Positions 1 to 10,900 of a stretch of 64,000 nucleotides of DNA are shown here, in pieces. A model generated the notes under the pieces. That model was given only the letters and a program-made list of their open reading frames with translations, did not search any database and had not been told where the DNA came from. The stretch covers positions 15,066,001 through 15,130,000 of the forward strand of contig CP075494.1 in assembly GCA_021613535.1 (NCBI GenBank), in the 5' to 3' direction. Position 1 is the first letter of the stretch; each line of letters opens with the position of its first letter. Position numbers and translations under genes: made by a program. The stretch comes from Adineta vaga. Lineage: Eukaryota > Rotifera.

Positions 1-2
1 TA

Positions 3-368
3 CATACGAGATATTCATATGAAGGCTTATGTTATCGAAGTATTTGCACATATTCCAACGAGATATTGACTTTATTTGAAAGAGGAAAGAAAATATCCAA
101 TCGAATGTTTCTCTCAACTATCCAAGATCGAACACTTGCTGAAAATTACATTCAAGAACGAAAAACTGCGGAACAATATGTGATTATGATGATATTCAAA
201 ATTCGTCATCGTTATACAGCATTAGATATTGAACAGATTTCGGAATTTCCACATGAAAAGGAAATCTTAATTATGTATGATAGTATATTTGAAGTAACAC
301 AAATTATTGAAAAAAATCAATTGGAATTTGAAATCAGATTATCAGAAATTAAATCAAATTATCGATAG
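3..368 (+). CDS. NAD:arginine mono-ADP-ribosyltransferase, C-terminal fragment (5' end outside window)
   Basis: The frame is open from base 3 to the TAG at 366-368, so the gene starts outside the window. This family moves ADP-ribose from NAD to arginine. Two of its signatures are visible: a Ser block (FLSTIQDR, matching the family FxSTS-type strand) and the acidic loop PHEKEIL, which fits the E-x-E catalytic pair followed by I/V-L. The upstream R-bearing strand is not in the window. The fragment continues about 15 residues past the last family strand with a lysine/glutamate-rich tail. Large ADP-ribosyltransferase families are known in bdelloid rotifers. The R-S-E arginine-specific class is inferred from the E-x-E loop alone. 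Confidence 0.72.
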   Translation, partial: HTRYSYEGLCYRSICTYSNEILTLFERGKKISNRMFLSTIQDRTLAENYIQERKTAEQYVIMMIFKIRHRYTALDIEQISEFPHEKEILIMYDSIFEVTQIIEKNQLEFEIRLSEIKSNYR

Positions 369-606
369 AAAGACAAACATTTTTATCTTTCTTTTTGAAT
401 TTTATACAAAAAAAAATAGTCGAAATAAAAGCAAAACATTTGGCAGTCGAGGAAGTGCGATTGTATGTGAATTTTCCATACCAAATAAAGGAAGTGTATC
501 AAATTTGAATAGATAAGATAAGCATAAATCATGACCTTTTTATTTCGAGATTTGGGAGTACTATATATAGATAGTTAGTTTACATAGTTTAAATCATTCA
601 ATAAAA

Positions 607-1119
607 ATGCTCACAATGCGAATGTGTTTGATTTTATTCATGGGATATTATTTGACCATTGACAAAATTGATGCTGGGAATGTGGATTTGACTCAATTTT
701 CGGCAATGATCAATTATAAAGGTTATTCGTCTTGGGATTATTATGGTTATGGTTGTTGGTGAGTATTGAAGAAATTATCTATACATTGGAAGTTATTGTA
801 TCCTATTTTTAATAGGTGTGGTTCGGGAACACATGGTACTGAAGTTGTAGATAGAACAGATAATTGCTGTCGAGTACATGATCTATGTTACGATGAAGTT
901 CAAAGCCAAGGCTGTTCACCTAAATGGGGTGTATCATATTCTTGGAGTCGTTTATCAAATAGAGAAATTCGTTGTACTGATGGATATGGAACATGTGATC
1001 GAAAGACATGCGATTGTGATAAAGCAGCTGTGGACTGTTTTGCAGCGACTAGGAGAACATACAATAGCTTTTATCGTCAACTCTCTAATAGTCAAAAGCA
1101 ATATTTATGCAACTGGTGA
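607..1119 (+). CDS. Secreted phospholipase A2
   Basis: There are two exons, 607..758 and 816..1119, with a 57-base intron (GTGAGT...AATAG) splitting a Trp codon; the protein is about 151 residues. It hydrolyses the sn-2 ester of phospholipids and needs calcium. An N-terminal hydrophobic signal (MLTMRMCLILFMGYYL) is followed by NVDLTQFSAMI, the usual mature start. The calcium loop reads YGYGCWCGSGTHG and the catalytic block is DNCCRVHDLCYDE with the His-Asp pair. Later cysteines (TCDRKTCDCDKAAVDCF) match the group I/II disulfide core. An AATAAA lies at 1154. A GTGAGT at the stop codon could be a further donor, so an additional 3' exon is possible but not needed. It may be digestive, defensive or venom-like; the sequence does not decide. 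Confidence 0.88.
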
Positions 1120-1214
1120 GTATCTCCACCATTAGAAAGTCATTGATCCAGTGAATAAAACATAATCCTGGGATTTTATGTCACTTTACCTCTTTATTAT
1201 ACTAAAATAAAATT

Positions 1215-1645
1215 TTATTCACAACATAATTCATTCCATTCAGCTTTAAAAACTGTTCCCCATGTTACAAAACATCTTGTATGTGGACATGGATTAGTTG
1301 TTTTAACTATTGTTCGTAAAGAATTGAAGAAAACATACATTTGAATATCAATTTCAATTGATTTAACACTATTATCGATATTGATAGTTGCAGATTGAAA
1401 TGAGGATAAACCACCGGAATTTGATAATTGTCCTTGATTTTTCGAATTTTGATAACGAACGAGAACACGAGCTATGTAAGCACCTCGATTTTCTAGACGA
1501 ATTTGTATCGAATTGATTTCTACAAGAAATAACACAAAGAAAGTCTTGAGAAAATCGTATTTTAATTGTTTCTAATCCTACCATTGAAACTAAAAAATAT
1601 AAGTAACAGATAAAGAGTAAAGTATTTGTTACGACGCAAAGACAT
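1215..1645 (-). CDS. Small secreted protein, family not recognised
   Basis: There are two exons on the minus strand, 1582..1645 and 1215..1519, joined in phase 1 (GTAGGA...TTGTAG); the product is 122 residues. It begins with a clear signal peptide (MSLRRNKYFTLYLLLIFFSF). The mature part looks like a compact beta sandwich with alternating hydrophobic strands (GAYIARVLVRY, SATINI, IEIDIQMYVFF) and ends with a cysteine-bearing motif RCFVTWGTVFKAEWNEL. That tail resembles the C-terminal beta-sandwich seen in some pore-forming cytolysin-like proteins, but the match is from memory and weak, so no function is assigned. The gene converges on the phospholipase A2 gene, with under 100 bases between the stop codons and an AATAAA (reverse strand, 1193-1198) inside the gap. 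Confidence 0.7.
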
Positions 1646-2021
1646 TTTCTAAATGAATCAATACCTGTAAGTACATATTTATTAATCGAATTGATTTTAT
1701 TGATTCATCCTCTTCTTTACATAACTAACAGAAGTTTCTAATCCAAACTACCACGCATAATCTTTATCAAATATCTACAGATGTTTGCTAATATGAACAT
1801 CTGCCGACTGAAATATGTTTAAATTATTTACAAAATAAAAAGAATCTATGAAGCAAAAGTATAACAGAATGTTTATTCTTATAAATATTCATTACATATA
1901 ATTTATCTTAATTGTGTCTAGTCTCATTAGACAAATATTAGACTTAATAGACAATTTCAGGAACTTTTCTTTACTTCAATATATAAAGAGACAAATAATT
2001 TCTTTTCATATTCATTTAAAC
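1646..2021. other. Intergenic, no gene seen
   Basis: This A+T-rich spacer lies upstream of both the minus-strand secreted protein gene and the plus-strand receptor gene, so it should hold both promoters. No specific element is recognisable. Confidence 0.5.
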
Positions 2022-3083
2022 ATGAATGAAAGAAATGAAACAATAACAATTCTTCTTCGTACTGCATCGTATTTAAATCGTTCGATACCAATTCCACTTT
2101 TAATCTTTGGAACAATTGGAAATCTATTGAATATATTCATTTTAACACGTCAAACACTTCAAAAGAATTCCTGTGCATTTTATTTTCTTTCTTCAACTTT
2201 TGCAAATCTATTTTGTTTATGGTTTGGTCTTTTAACAAGATTACTTTCCGGTTATAATCTCGATCCAACTGTTTGGAATACATTAGCTTGTCAATTTCGA
2301 TTCTATATTACATATATGGCTTTAGCTTTAAGCGCATGTTTTCTTGTCTATGCTAGTATTGATCGTTGGGCATCATCAAATGCTAAACCAAATATACGTT
2401 CATTTAGCCGTATGTATATCGCTCGACGTATGGTTATCTACACAACATTATTTGCTTTTGTATTCTATGGTCAAACATTTTATTGTTATAAATCCGTCTT
2501 ATATCAATTTCCGATTAGTTGCTATTGTCCCAATCGAATTTGTCGAATATATAACGATGTTTTATTTCTTGTACTTATCTCAGTTATACCACCGATTTTG
2601 ATGTTAAGTTTTGGTTATTTAACCATTAAAAATGTACAAAAAATTCGGCAACAAGTTAATTCAATGACAGTCATACGTCAATCTTCTAATCAACGTACTC
2701 GTTTATTGAAAAAGAAAGATCATCAAATGATTTTGATGCTTTTAGTTCAAGTTTTTTTCTTCGTTATTTTTGTAACACCTTCAGGAATATCGAAAGCATA
2801 TTCAACATTAACATTGAATCAATCAAAAGATTCTTTAGAATTAACAAGAGAAAATTTCTTCTTTCAAGTTGCTGTTCTTATTCTTTATATTAATTGTTGT
2901 TCGGCTTTTTATCTTTATACTCTGACGGGAAAAATCTTTCGACAAGAAGTGAAACGATTATTATCGAATATTCTATTATCCAGTATAACAACAATTAGTG
3001 AAGTTAGAGTCGTTCCATCGGATCAAATTTCAGTTGCATATTTTGATGAACGAACTGAAATTCGAATTAAAACTGGTCAATAA
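2022..3083 (+). CDS. Orphan rhodopsin-like G-protein-coupled receptor
   Basis: This is a single exon encoding 353 residues. The ATG at 2022 (MNERNETITILL) is chosen because it leaves a short extracellular tail with N-glycosylation-like sites before TM1 (IPLLIFGTIGNLLNIFIL, with the class A GN motif). Seven hydrophobic segments can be counted. TM3 ends in ASIDRW, a DRW variant of the DRY motif. TM2 and the intracellular loop carry KNSCAFYFLSSTFANLF, a block shared with the second orphan receptor at 53.7 kb. TM7 has lost the NPxxY motif (it reads INCCSAFYLYTL). The family resembles the expanded peptide-receptor-like orphans of rotifers. The ligand is unknown; it sits about 670 bases upstream of a neuropeptide precursor gene on the same strand. 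Confidence 0.88.
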   Translation: MNERNETITILLRTASYLNRSIPIPLLIFGTIGNLLNIFILTRQTLQKNSCAFYFLSSTFANLFCLWFGLLTRLLSGYNLDPTVWNTLACQFRFYITYMALALSACFLVYASIDRWASSNAKPNIRSFSRMYIARRMVIYTTLFAFVFYGQTFYCYKSVLYQFPISCYCPNRICRIYNDVLFLVLISVIPPILMLSFGYLTIKNVQKIRQQVNSMTVIRQSSNQRTRLLKKKDHQMILMLLVQVFFFVIFVTPSGISKAYSTLTLNQSKDSLELTRENFFFQVAVLILYINCCSAFYLYTLTGKIFRQEVKRLLSNILLSSITTISEVRVVPSDQISVAYFDERTEIRIKTGQ

Positions 3084-3757
3084 ATCGATTTCATATCTAC
3101 ACATTTGAAGTTTTTCGTATTTCCCTGATTGCTAGGTCACTAGAGTGAAAATATTGTTCGTTATATAAATAATAAAGTATCTATTAGATGATATAAATAT
3201 TTCTATTCATATCCGAAAAGAAAAATGTATGTAGGTGTTTCGAAACAGATGATAATTGAAATTGTTCTTATAGAATTTCTAAAGAAAATAATATCTCATT
3301 TTCTTTTCCTAAGTACTAATTGATCCGATCGGTGCAAAACGATCGACAAATAGAACGACGTAAAAGAATCCGAAAGATAAATAATGGTCAACTCGATCTT
3401 CTTTCTTTCGCTAGTACATTCATCTTTCTAATTCCATTTGTTTTAAAATGTCTAGAGATTATCATCACATTTGACGATGCGCGTCGTTTATTAATCTTCT
3501 AGCTTTAGAAAAAAAAAATATTTTTCGAAGATGGATTTGTATTATATTTGTTCTTGATGAAAAAGATAATGATTCTTCTGTCATACAATAGAATAGAGAA
3601 AGAGAGAATTTCTCTTATTTTTCTTTTCTTCAAAATATGTTCGGAAAAAGAAAACGAGAGAAAGGTTTATAGAATATATAAATTGAGCGAGAACATCGAT
3701 TGAAGATTGTTTCATACAAAAAAAAATCCAACAGGTTATTTCTGCCCATATCAAATT
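3084..3757. other. Intergenic between receptor and neuropeptide gene
   Basis: There is no convincing coding sequence. A 60-codon open frame at 3320-3502 has no family features. The 3' part should hold the promoter and 5' UTR of the neuropeptide precursor. Confidence 0.5.
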
Positions 3758-4868
3758 ATGACTACTGTTACAATGTCGACAATTCTTATTGCTTTCCTTA
3801 TTGCTGCTTTCTGTCAACTAGGCACCATGGGTGAAGAAGAAAAAGTAAGTATTTTTGATAAAAGAAAGTGTGAAGATTATAAGAGATGTGAGAAAAATTG
3901 GTGTTAATGAAGAGAAATCAGTGGAAAGTCAAAGTTGATTAATTGCTGTTAAGTAGAAAGGACATATTTATTTGATCGAATCCTTCAACGAGCATAAGAA
4001 AGAAAGTGTTACGATTCACGGTGATTAGTAATAATTAATTCATATGTTTTATCGGTTCTTTGTAGAAACGTACACTTGATTCATTATCTGGCTCGGATTT
4101 TTTCAAAAAAGTAAGTACTGATAGAGATAATAAATTAAATTTTACGATGATTTTTCTTTGTTATTTAGAGTCTTGACAGTCTTTCTGGCAACGATTTTTT
4201 CAAACGTGAAGATGAAGTAAATAAAAGAATCTTTATTTTCATTTTGAAATCTTTATTATCGATTGTATTTAGAAACGAACACTTGATTCCCTTTCTGGTT
4301 CTGATTTCTTTAAGAAAGTAAATATCAAAAGTTTCTCATAATTTTTCTTTTAAAAACTTCTCTTTGTTTATTAGAGTCTTGATTCATTATCCGGCAATGA
4401 TTTTTTCAAACGTGAAGAAGAAGTAACTAATTTTGATATTAAATTTCATTTCATTCTTTATATCGAATGTTTAGAAACGAACATTAGATTCTTTATCAGG
4501 ATCAGATTTCTTTAAGAAGGTCTGTTGTTCCATCTTATTAATCAATCATTATTTCATTGGATTTCTTTAGAGCTTGGATTCATTGAGTGGAAATGATTTC
4601 TTCAAAAAAGTAATCGATTGATTTGTGTTTTCTTTGAAATAACGATCTCTTTGGATGTTTAGAGTTTAGATTCATTGAGTGGAAATGATTTCTTCAAAAA
4701 GGTATGTTTCGAAATGAAACTTGAAATTGAATATTTTATTGCTTTGTATAGAGTTTGGATTCATTATCAGGCAATGATTTTTTCAAACGTGGTGTCCGAC
4801 CATTAGGAGTGCTTCGATATTCAGGACGACACGCGCATCGTCATCATGCACAACCTCAAAATGAATAA
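3758..4868 (+). CDS. Orcokinin/pedal-peptide-like neuropeptide precursor, one peptide per exon
   Basis: There are nine exons, all joined in phase 0: 3758..3844, 4066..4110, 4169..4216, 4273..4317, 4375..4422, 4475..4519, 4571..4609, 4663..4701, 4752..4868; the product is 170 residues. Exon 1 carries the signal peptide (MTTVTMSTILIAFLIAAF) and an acidic stub. Each later exon encodes exactly one peptide bounded by KK or KR: TLDSLSGSDFF three times and SLDSLSGNDFF five times. Two spacers, EDE and EEE, follow KR in exons 3 and 5. The last exon adds the tail GVRPLGVLRYSGRHAHRHH. The x-L-D-S-[LI]-x-G core fits the orcokinin/pedal-peptide superfamily of protostomes; the subfamily is inferred. There is no C-terminal Gly before the cleavage sites, so amidation is not expected. 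Exon pairs 2-3 and 4-5 look like a duplicated two-exon unit. Confidence 0.85.
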
Positions 4869-5392
4869 AACAAACGAATGAACATCCCGTCTTGTTGTCG
4901 ATAATCTGTGAAAAAAAAACTTTTTTTTTTTGTTCTTCATTTGGGGATTTGTTTTCATCAAATTCAATAAAGAAGAAAATCATAAAGAGAACAAATCAAT
5001 ATGTCACTGTTCATCACTTGACAATGTCAAAACTTGAAAATAATAAAAACATCTGCTCTATTCGGTTCATTTGTCAAAAAAAAACCTAGTCTTTATCAGT
5101 AAATATTTAGGATTATACTCAATAGCATCCGTTTTCAAATCGTGCAAATGAACGATTGATTCTCTGAGTGCAAGAATAAATGTGCTGATCTCAGTAGGCG
5201 TTTAGTACATATGACTAAAGTACAAAAAAAAATAATGAATACTGAATTTATTGACGCAATCGTAGGTTGTGATGAGATTTTCGGAAGAGACAAATGTAAA
5301 TAAATACGTTTGATTTATAAAAATTAATAATTCTATTAAATCTACCAGTTATTTGTTTTTCTTCAAACTACGTCATGAAAATGTGTTTATGA
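4869..5392. other. 3' flanks between convergent genes
   Basis: This is the 3' UTR region of the neuropeptide gene and the downstream side of the minus-strand YihY-like gene. It holds homopolymer-rich, A+T-rich DNA with no supported gene. Confidence 0.5.
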
Positions 5393-6328
5393 TTAAGCAT
5401 TCAATGGTTGTTGAATTTCTCGTTCATTAGATTGATGAGCAATTGTACTAACAAATGTTCCAATTGAAGCGGGTAATGGTTGAATATGTTCAAAGAAAAA
5501 AGCATTGATTTGTGCGCCTATGATGAGAATAACTGCCGAATAAAAAAGAAATAAAAGTAAAATCACAGCAAAACCAATTTGACCCGAATAACTTGCCATA
5601 AAGTTTTTCACATATATGGGAAAAATGATCATAAATAATTGTAAAGCAATAGCAGCAACTAATGATCCACACCATGTTCGTTTGATTGTCATTTTTTTAT
5701 TCGGTACAATGAAATAAATGATTTCAAATAGAATAAATGATAGGAATAAACTTGTTAAAAGACCAAATATATACGCAACAAAACGTCCACCAAAATTTGG
5801 TATAATACCGAGAAGTAATGTAGGTAAGGATGAAGCAGCAATCATTAGTGGAATTAAAATAAGAAATAGAAGGAGCATTGCAATTGCTAAAAGATATTTT
5901 TGTAGAAATTTTCGTTCTTCAACACGATAAATGATTGTTAAACACCGATCAATTGCAACGAATAATCTCGAACTTCCAATAATAGCAAATAATAAACCAA
6001 AAGCAAAAATAAGACCAGCATCTTGATGTAATTTTTTAAAAGCCATATTCATTATTTGTTGTATTCCATTTTTCGTTTCCGATGGAAATGTATTGATAAT
6101 TTTTTGTTTGATATTATTTCGTAAATCCGGATGATTATCAAGTACAAGACCAAGAATACCGAATAATGTTATTGCCATTGGTAAAAGTGCAATTAAAATA
6201 TTAAATGCTAACATTCCTGAAAAGACCAATGACCAATCATATTTTACTTTTTGAATAAATAATCGAAATGGTGTCGTTTCTTTTTTTGCATATTGAAATA
6301 AACGAATATTCGTCACTATTGGCTCCAT
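5393..6328 (-). CDS. YihY/virulence factor BrkB family membrane protein, likely of bacterial origin
   Basis: This is a single uninterrupted exon of 311 residues starting at the ATG at 6328. The order of features matches the bacterial YihY/BrkB family: a cytosolic N-terminus, DWSLVFSGMLAFNILIALLPM in TM1 (the family A/S-hydrophobic-aliphatic-P pattern), LFGILG, an amphipathic stretch ending MNMAFKKLHQ, GLIFAFGLLFAIIGSSRLFVAIDRCLTIIY, then four further membrane segments with the GxLVAAIALQLFMIIFPIYVKNF block and a final helix-hairpin. The molecular function of the family is unsettled in bacteria. Metazoans do not generally have this family, so horizontal acquisition is the simplest reading; A+T content and codon use look like those of neighbouring genes, indicating long residence. 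It is flanked by introns-containing animal genes on both sides, which argues against contamination. Confidence 0.85.
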   Translation of the reverse strand: MEPIVTNIRLFQYAKKETTPFRLFIQKVKYDWSLVFSGMLAFNILIALLPMAITLFGILGLVLDNHPDLRNNIKQKIINTFPSETKNGIQQIMNMAFKKLHQDAGLIFAFGLLFAIIGSSRLFVAIDRCLTIIYRVEERKFLQKYLLAIAMLLLFLILIPLMIAASSLPTLLLGIIPNFGGRFVAYIFGLLTSLFLSFILFEIIYFIVPNKKMTIKRTWCGSLVAAIALQLFMIIFPIYVKNFMASYSGQIGFAVILLLFLFYSAVILIIGAQINAFFFEHIQPLPASIGTFVSTIAHQSNEREIQQPLNA

Positions 6329-6870
6329 AACCTAACTCAATAAATGATACCAGCGTCGAGGGAAGATTGTTTTTGTGTTTACATTTGTATCATACTCGTT
6401 ATGCTATTTTTTCTCCTTCATGTTCTTTTTTTTCCTCTTTAACCTTGACGAAGATACGTTGCGATAATGAGATATATCATTGAGTTATTTGAATGGTAAA
6501 CATATCGAAACAGAATTTGTTCGGATAGTTTGATTTCACATAATTTTCGACGCAGAAACTTCTTATGATTATGTTTGAGAAACTATGATGTAATAAATCA
6601 TTTGAATATAATAATAAAGGTTTTTTTTAGATTTATTATCCAGTCTTATCGTTTGAAATGTCCGATTTTGTAATCTTAAAAGGCATTAAACGGAATTTTC
6701 ATTGTTCGAAAAGAAAATTTTTACGAAGCAAAGTAATTCAATTGAAGTGGTTTGTTTTTTACGATTAAATCATAAGACTTTGATTTATTATCGATAATAA
6801 AATATTTTCGTATATAAATGATTAACATCGAACAAAGTTCTCAAGAAATTCTTTGTGAGAAACAGCACAA
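6329..6870. other. Divergent promoter region
   Basis: This spacer separates the minus-strand YihY-like gene from the plus-strand ML-domain gene. No coding sequence or named element is visible. Confidence 0.5.
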
Positions 6871-7529
6871 ATGATATCAATTCAATCAATTGTTTTCGTT
6901 CTTTTGATCTCATCGGTAAAGAAAAACTTGCTTTTTTTTTCAATTCATTTCAATGATAATAATTCAAATATTGTATTTAGATTCTTATCGATGCTCAAAC
7001 GTTTTCCAATTGTGGTTCAGGAAATCATATCAAATTGAATTCTCTTACGATATCTCCATATCCAGTTCGAGTACCTGGTCCTGCTACATTTACATTAGGT
7101 GTTGGCGTCTCGGAAGATATTAAACATCCACTACAAGTAAATCAGATCATTTTTCTTCGAAAAAAAAAACAAAGATCAATTTTCATTGATTTTTAGACAG
7201 CATTTGATCTGAAAGCAACAGCTCTTGGTATTACTTTACCTATCAAATGTGAAAATGGTGTTGGATCATGTACTTACGCTGATTGGTGCACAGCTTGTTC
7301 AACTTGTACTTGTCCAGTATTTTCTGTAAGAGTCTCAATTTTGGTTCGTTTAGATTAGTAAATCGATTGTTTCGTTTAGGGCGATCAACAAATGGTTATA
7401 TCATTGAATTTCACATCGGGTATTCCTATTGGTTCGACAGCTAAAGTTCGAGCACAAATTGATTTTCAATCCGCCTCTGGTCAAAAAGGATGTGTTTTAA
7501 TGCCTTCGATAGATGTGCGAAAAAAGTGA
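6871..7529 (+). CDS. ML-domain (MD-2/NPC2/GM2-activator-like) secreted lipid-binding protein
   Basis: There are four exons, 6871..6915, 6981..7136, 7197..7325, 7380..7529, all phase 0; the product is 159 residues. The first exon and the start of the second encode a signal peptide. The mature protein begins FSNCGSGNHIKLNSLTISPY, the typical ML opening in which a cysteine precedes the first strand, and continues with PYPVRVPGPATFTLG, the 'P-x-P-x-G' turn of the family. A cysteine-rich segment (SCTYADWCTACSTCTCPVF) is followed by strand-rich sequence ending KGCVLMPSID. ML proteins hold a lipid in a beta sandwich and act in lysosomes, extracellular lipid transport or innate recognition. The number of cysteines looks closer to GM2 activator or MD-2-like members than to plain NPC2; the exact subgroup is not decided. 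AATAAA motifs lie at about 7543 and 7578. Confidence 0.8.
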
Positions 7530-7900
7530 ACTAATCAATTACAATAAAATGAACTTGTTCTCTTTTGAAATCTTTCGAATAAAAAGAACGTCTTTTTCGA
7601 ATCATAAACTGTTTCTCATCGCAGATATTCTTCAGCCAATAACGATTGATAAGATTCTTCTATTTTCATCTAGTTTATTGCAAATTTGTTAAACATATAT
7701 ATATAGAAAAATAAATACGGCAAAATGATTACATAGTTGAAGAAAAAACTGAATCTAACAAGATCAATAAAGCATGTAAAAGAGAAGACTTATACATAAC
7801 TGTTCTACGAAAGAAGCATAGAATTACATTCCATAGATTGTTTTTTTTCTGAAAACACGCACATTCAAGCACAGAATGACTATGTCATTGTTTTCATAGA
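7530..7900. other. 3' flanks of convergent genes
   Basis: The 3' UTR regions of the ML-domain gene and the minus-strand CNNM gene meet here. Poly(A)-signal-like AATAAA motifs occur on the plus strand; there is no gene. Confidence 0.5.
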
Positions 7901-10900
7901 CTAATCGTCATTTAATGAAGGTGGCGTAGCTGCTGTTGTTGTTGATGAACGAAACAATTGCCGTCGTCGTTTTTCTGTTAATGTTGGTGTATTTCTTCCG
8001 GAATGAAATGTATTATCTGATAAGATTTTGTTCGAATTCGATAAAGTAGGTTTTTTCAATTGTTCAACAAGAAATTTTTCATAATCAATTCCACTATCGG
8101 ATGCCACAGTTAATGCTAATGATGATGATCGTTCATGTAATCTTTCTTCTGCCATACTACCTGTCATATGAATTGGATCAACATGATCGACTTTTTCTAA
8201 TTCTTGTGTTAATAAATCAACTTTCTTGCCGCTGGAATTTAAGGGTGATGTATCATCATTTGGCGTTTGTTTTCTTTCGAAATAAGTTGCACGAACAGCA
8301 GCTAACCAATGTACACGACGTATACGTAAAATTTGTACAGTTTCACTAACACGTAAACTAAAATCAGGAATAAATGGACGAAATTTATTCGCTTTTGAAC
8401 GAATAAGATCATCGATTTTCTCTTCAGGACTCTAAACAAATATCAAAGAAAAGAAAAATGATTCGAATTTTCAACAAATTCATTCTCACATATAATGCAC
8501 TAACACCAAAATAATAGAATGAACCAATTTCACTAACAATCTTTTCTTTGCCTGTTTCTAATTCAGCATTACCATTAACGATTAAAACAAAATAATCCAC
8601 TGGTTTACCATATTCATAAATATACGTGATTTTACCCGATTTGGCATCATCTTCATCATATTCGTATTCTTTATATAGATCAGCATTTAATAGAAGACTT
8701 AAAATATTTGGTGAAATGTATTTTTCTTTGAAAGTTTCAATACCTATGTTGAAAATATGATGTGATAGATAGGAAAATCGAAGAAATAAAATGATTACTT
8801 GTAGAAAGAAATTGAAAAACCGCAACTCTCATTTGTGCAGAGATTTTACCTGCTGCTTCAGTGGAAGTTTGACCAATAAAGACAGAGAGATCATGTCCTT
8901 GTGAAAGAACATTTCGAACTTTTCGACGATTATCAGCTAAAAAATAATTATAGAAATGAATTCATATCTTTGGGAATCGATGTTTTCCTCAAAACACATG
9001 CACTACGACAATCATCTAATTGGTTAATCTACGCTCAAAAATAGTGGATTATGTAAATAGTAATGTATCTAAGGTCCGATTTAAAATGTCAAAGTTTGAC
9101 GTAATCGTTCGTATTTGATAATAAAAAAATACATTTTTTTATAAATGTCAATCAGTGAAGGCTTTAGATAAATATCACACTTACTAAATACGTCAGTTTC
9201 GTCTACAATTTCTTCTTGAATCATTTCTTCAATAATATCTTCTAATGTAATAATACCAATTGCTTTTGCACGTGGATCTTTCTCACTTGTATTATCATAT
9301 TCAACAACAACACCCAAATGATATTGTTCTAGAAAGAGATAATATTAAAACTTCTCAAACAAACTAAGTTCTTCGAACCTTTTTTGAATAGATTAAAAAC
9401 ATCATAACTAGAATCATCCGGCGTAATTGCTGTTCCATAACGATGTTTACAAAAATTCATGATCGTTCGTACAGTAAATTTTCCTGAATCAGTATCCGGT
9501 AAAGTAAAATCACGAGCATAAACTAAACCAATAATATTATCTCTGAAAATAGAGCTTTTTAAAAAAGAATTTTCTCATGAAACTTTAACAAACTTTTCTC
9601 CTTCATAAACTGGAATTCTTGAATAACCATAACCATAAATAGTAAGAATAAGTTCATCATCAACAATACGATCTGCTTCGAGCATAAAAACATCTTCGAG
9701 ATTCGTCATTACACCACGAATTTTCTTGGCTTTTAAATTTAGTACACCTGTCATCATAATTTTCTCTCGATCTTCAATATCGGTCGTCGTTGTATGTTTT
9801 AACAAAGCACCCATTTGATCTCTTGTATATCGTGCACCGACTTCTTCTCCTTTAAAAAGAACCTTTAAAACAGTTTTGTTTTTCAACAAGAAATCTTCTA
9901 CCTAAAATAATATCGAGTAATTTACTCAATGGATATGAAATTGGAAATGTTAAAAACATGAATATTTTTGTTAAAACAACTGTTTGGGAACCAACTTTTA
10001 AACCATGACGTGAACATATAGCTTGAGGAATAATTTCTCCAAAAATCACAATAGTTAACGTGGCACAAGCAACAGCCAATGCACCACTGATCAATGTATC
10101 GAGCAGAATCGTTGTTGTTGAATTAACCAAAACATTACCTAATAGAATTGTACATAGAAGAAAATTACCACGTTTACGTACAGGATAGATTCGTTTCGCA
10201 TATTTTTGATCATTTGGTGTTCCAGCTTCTTGAATAACCTTTAAATCATGTGGAGTTAATGACATAAGACCAAGATTTAATCCAGAAAATAAACCAGATA
10301 AAAGTAAGAGACAGATTAGAAAAAGTATTGTTGTCCAAATAGGTAATGCTCGACGAGTTAGACGAAGTTTTAATAAAGGTCTAGAATAAACAAGGAAGAC
10401 ATTAGAGATATTTTAGAGAAAAAACAAAATTTACCCATTTCCTTGATGAAGTACTTCAGATGAATTCGCTGGTGATAGACATAAATATAAAGTTGAATTA
10501 TAAAAAGGTAAATTAAGTGTAACAAAAGCTAATTGGCCCATTTGAGGATTTGGATTGATTTGTTCAATTTGTAAGGGATATCTTCGTTCTTTACGTTCCC
10601 ATGTACATGATGTTGGATGAACGGTAAAAGATAATTCAGCATCTTTTATATTCTCACCTATGATTCGAATAAGAAGAAGAAGAAAAGAAAAGGAATCAAT
10701 CAGTTTATCGTGAACTTGTTCTCTATTCCCTCGAGCTTTCTTTTTCTTTTTCGGGAAAAGAAGTTATTAGAAACTAAGCGACATGTTTTCTCGACGAATA
10801 GAATAATCAATAAAAGAAATCATTTTCTCTACATACCATAAATAGCAAATTTAGTATCTGTATCTCGTTGAATTTCCCATTCTTGATTATTTTGACCATT

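Noticed and set aside
3320-3502. 60-codon frame with a hydrophobic middle
   Set aside because: No splice context, signal or family similarity; it lies in a receptor's downstream flank.
4783-4983. Minus-strand 66-codon frame over the last neuropeptide exon
   Set aside because: It is antisense to a well-supported exon and has no features of its own.
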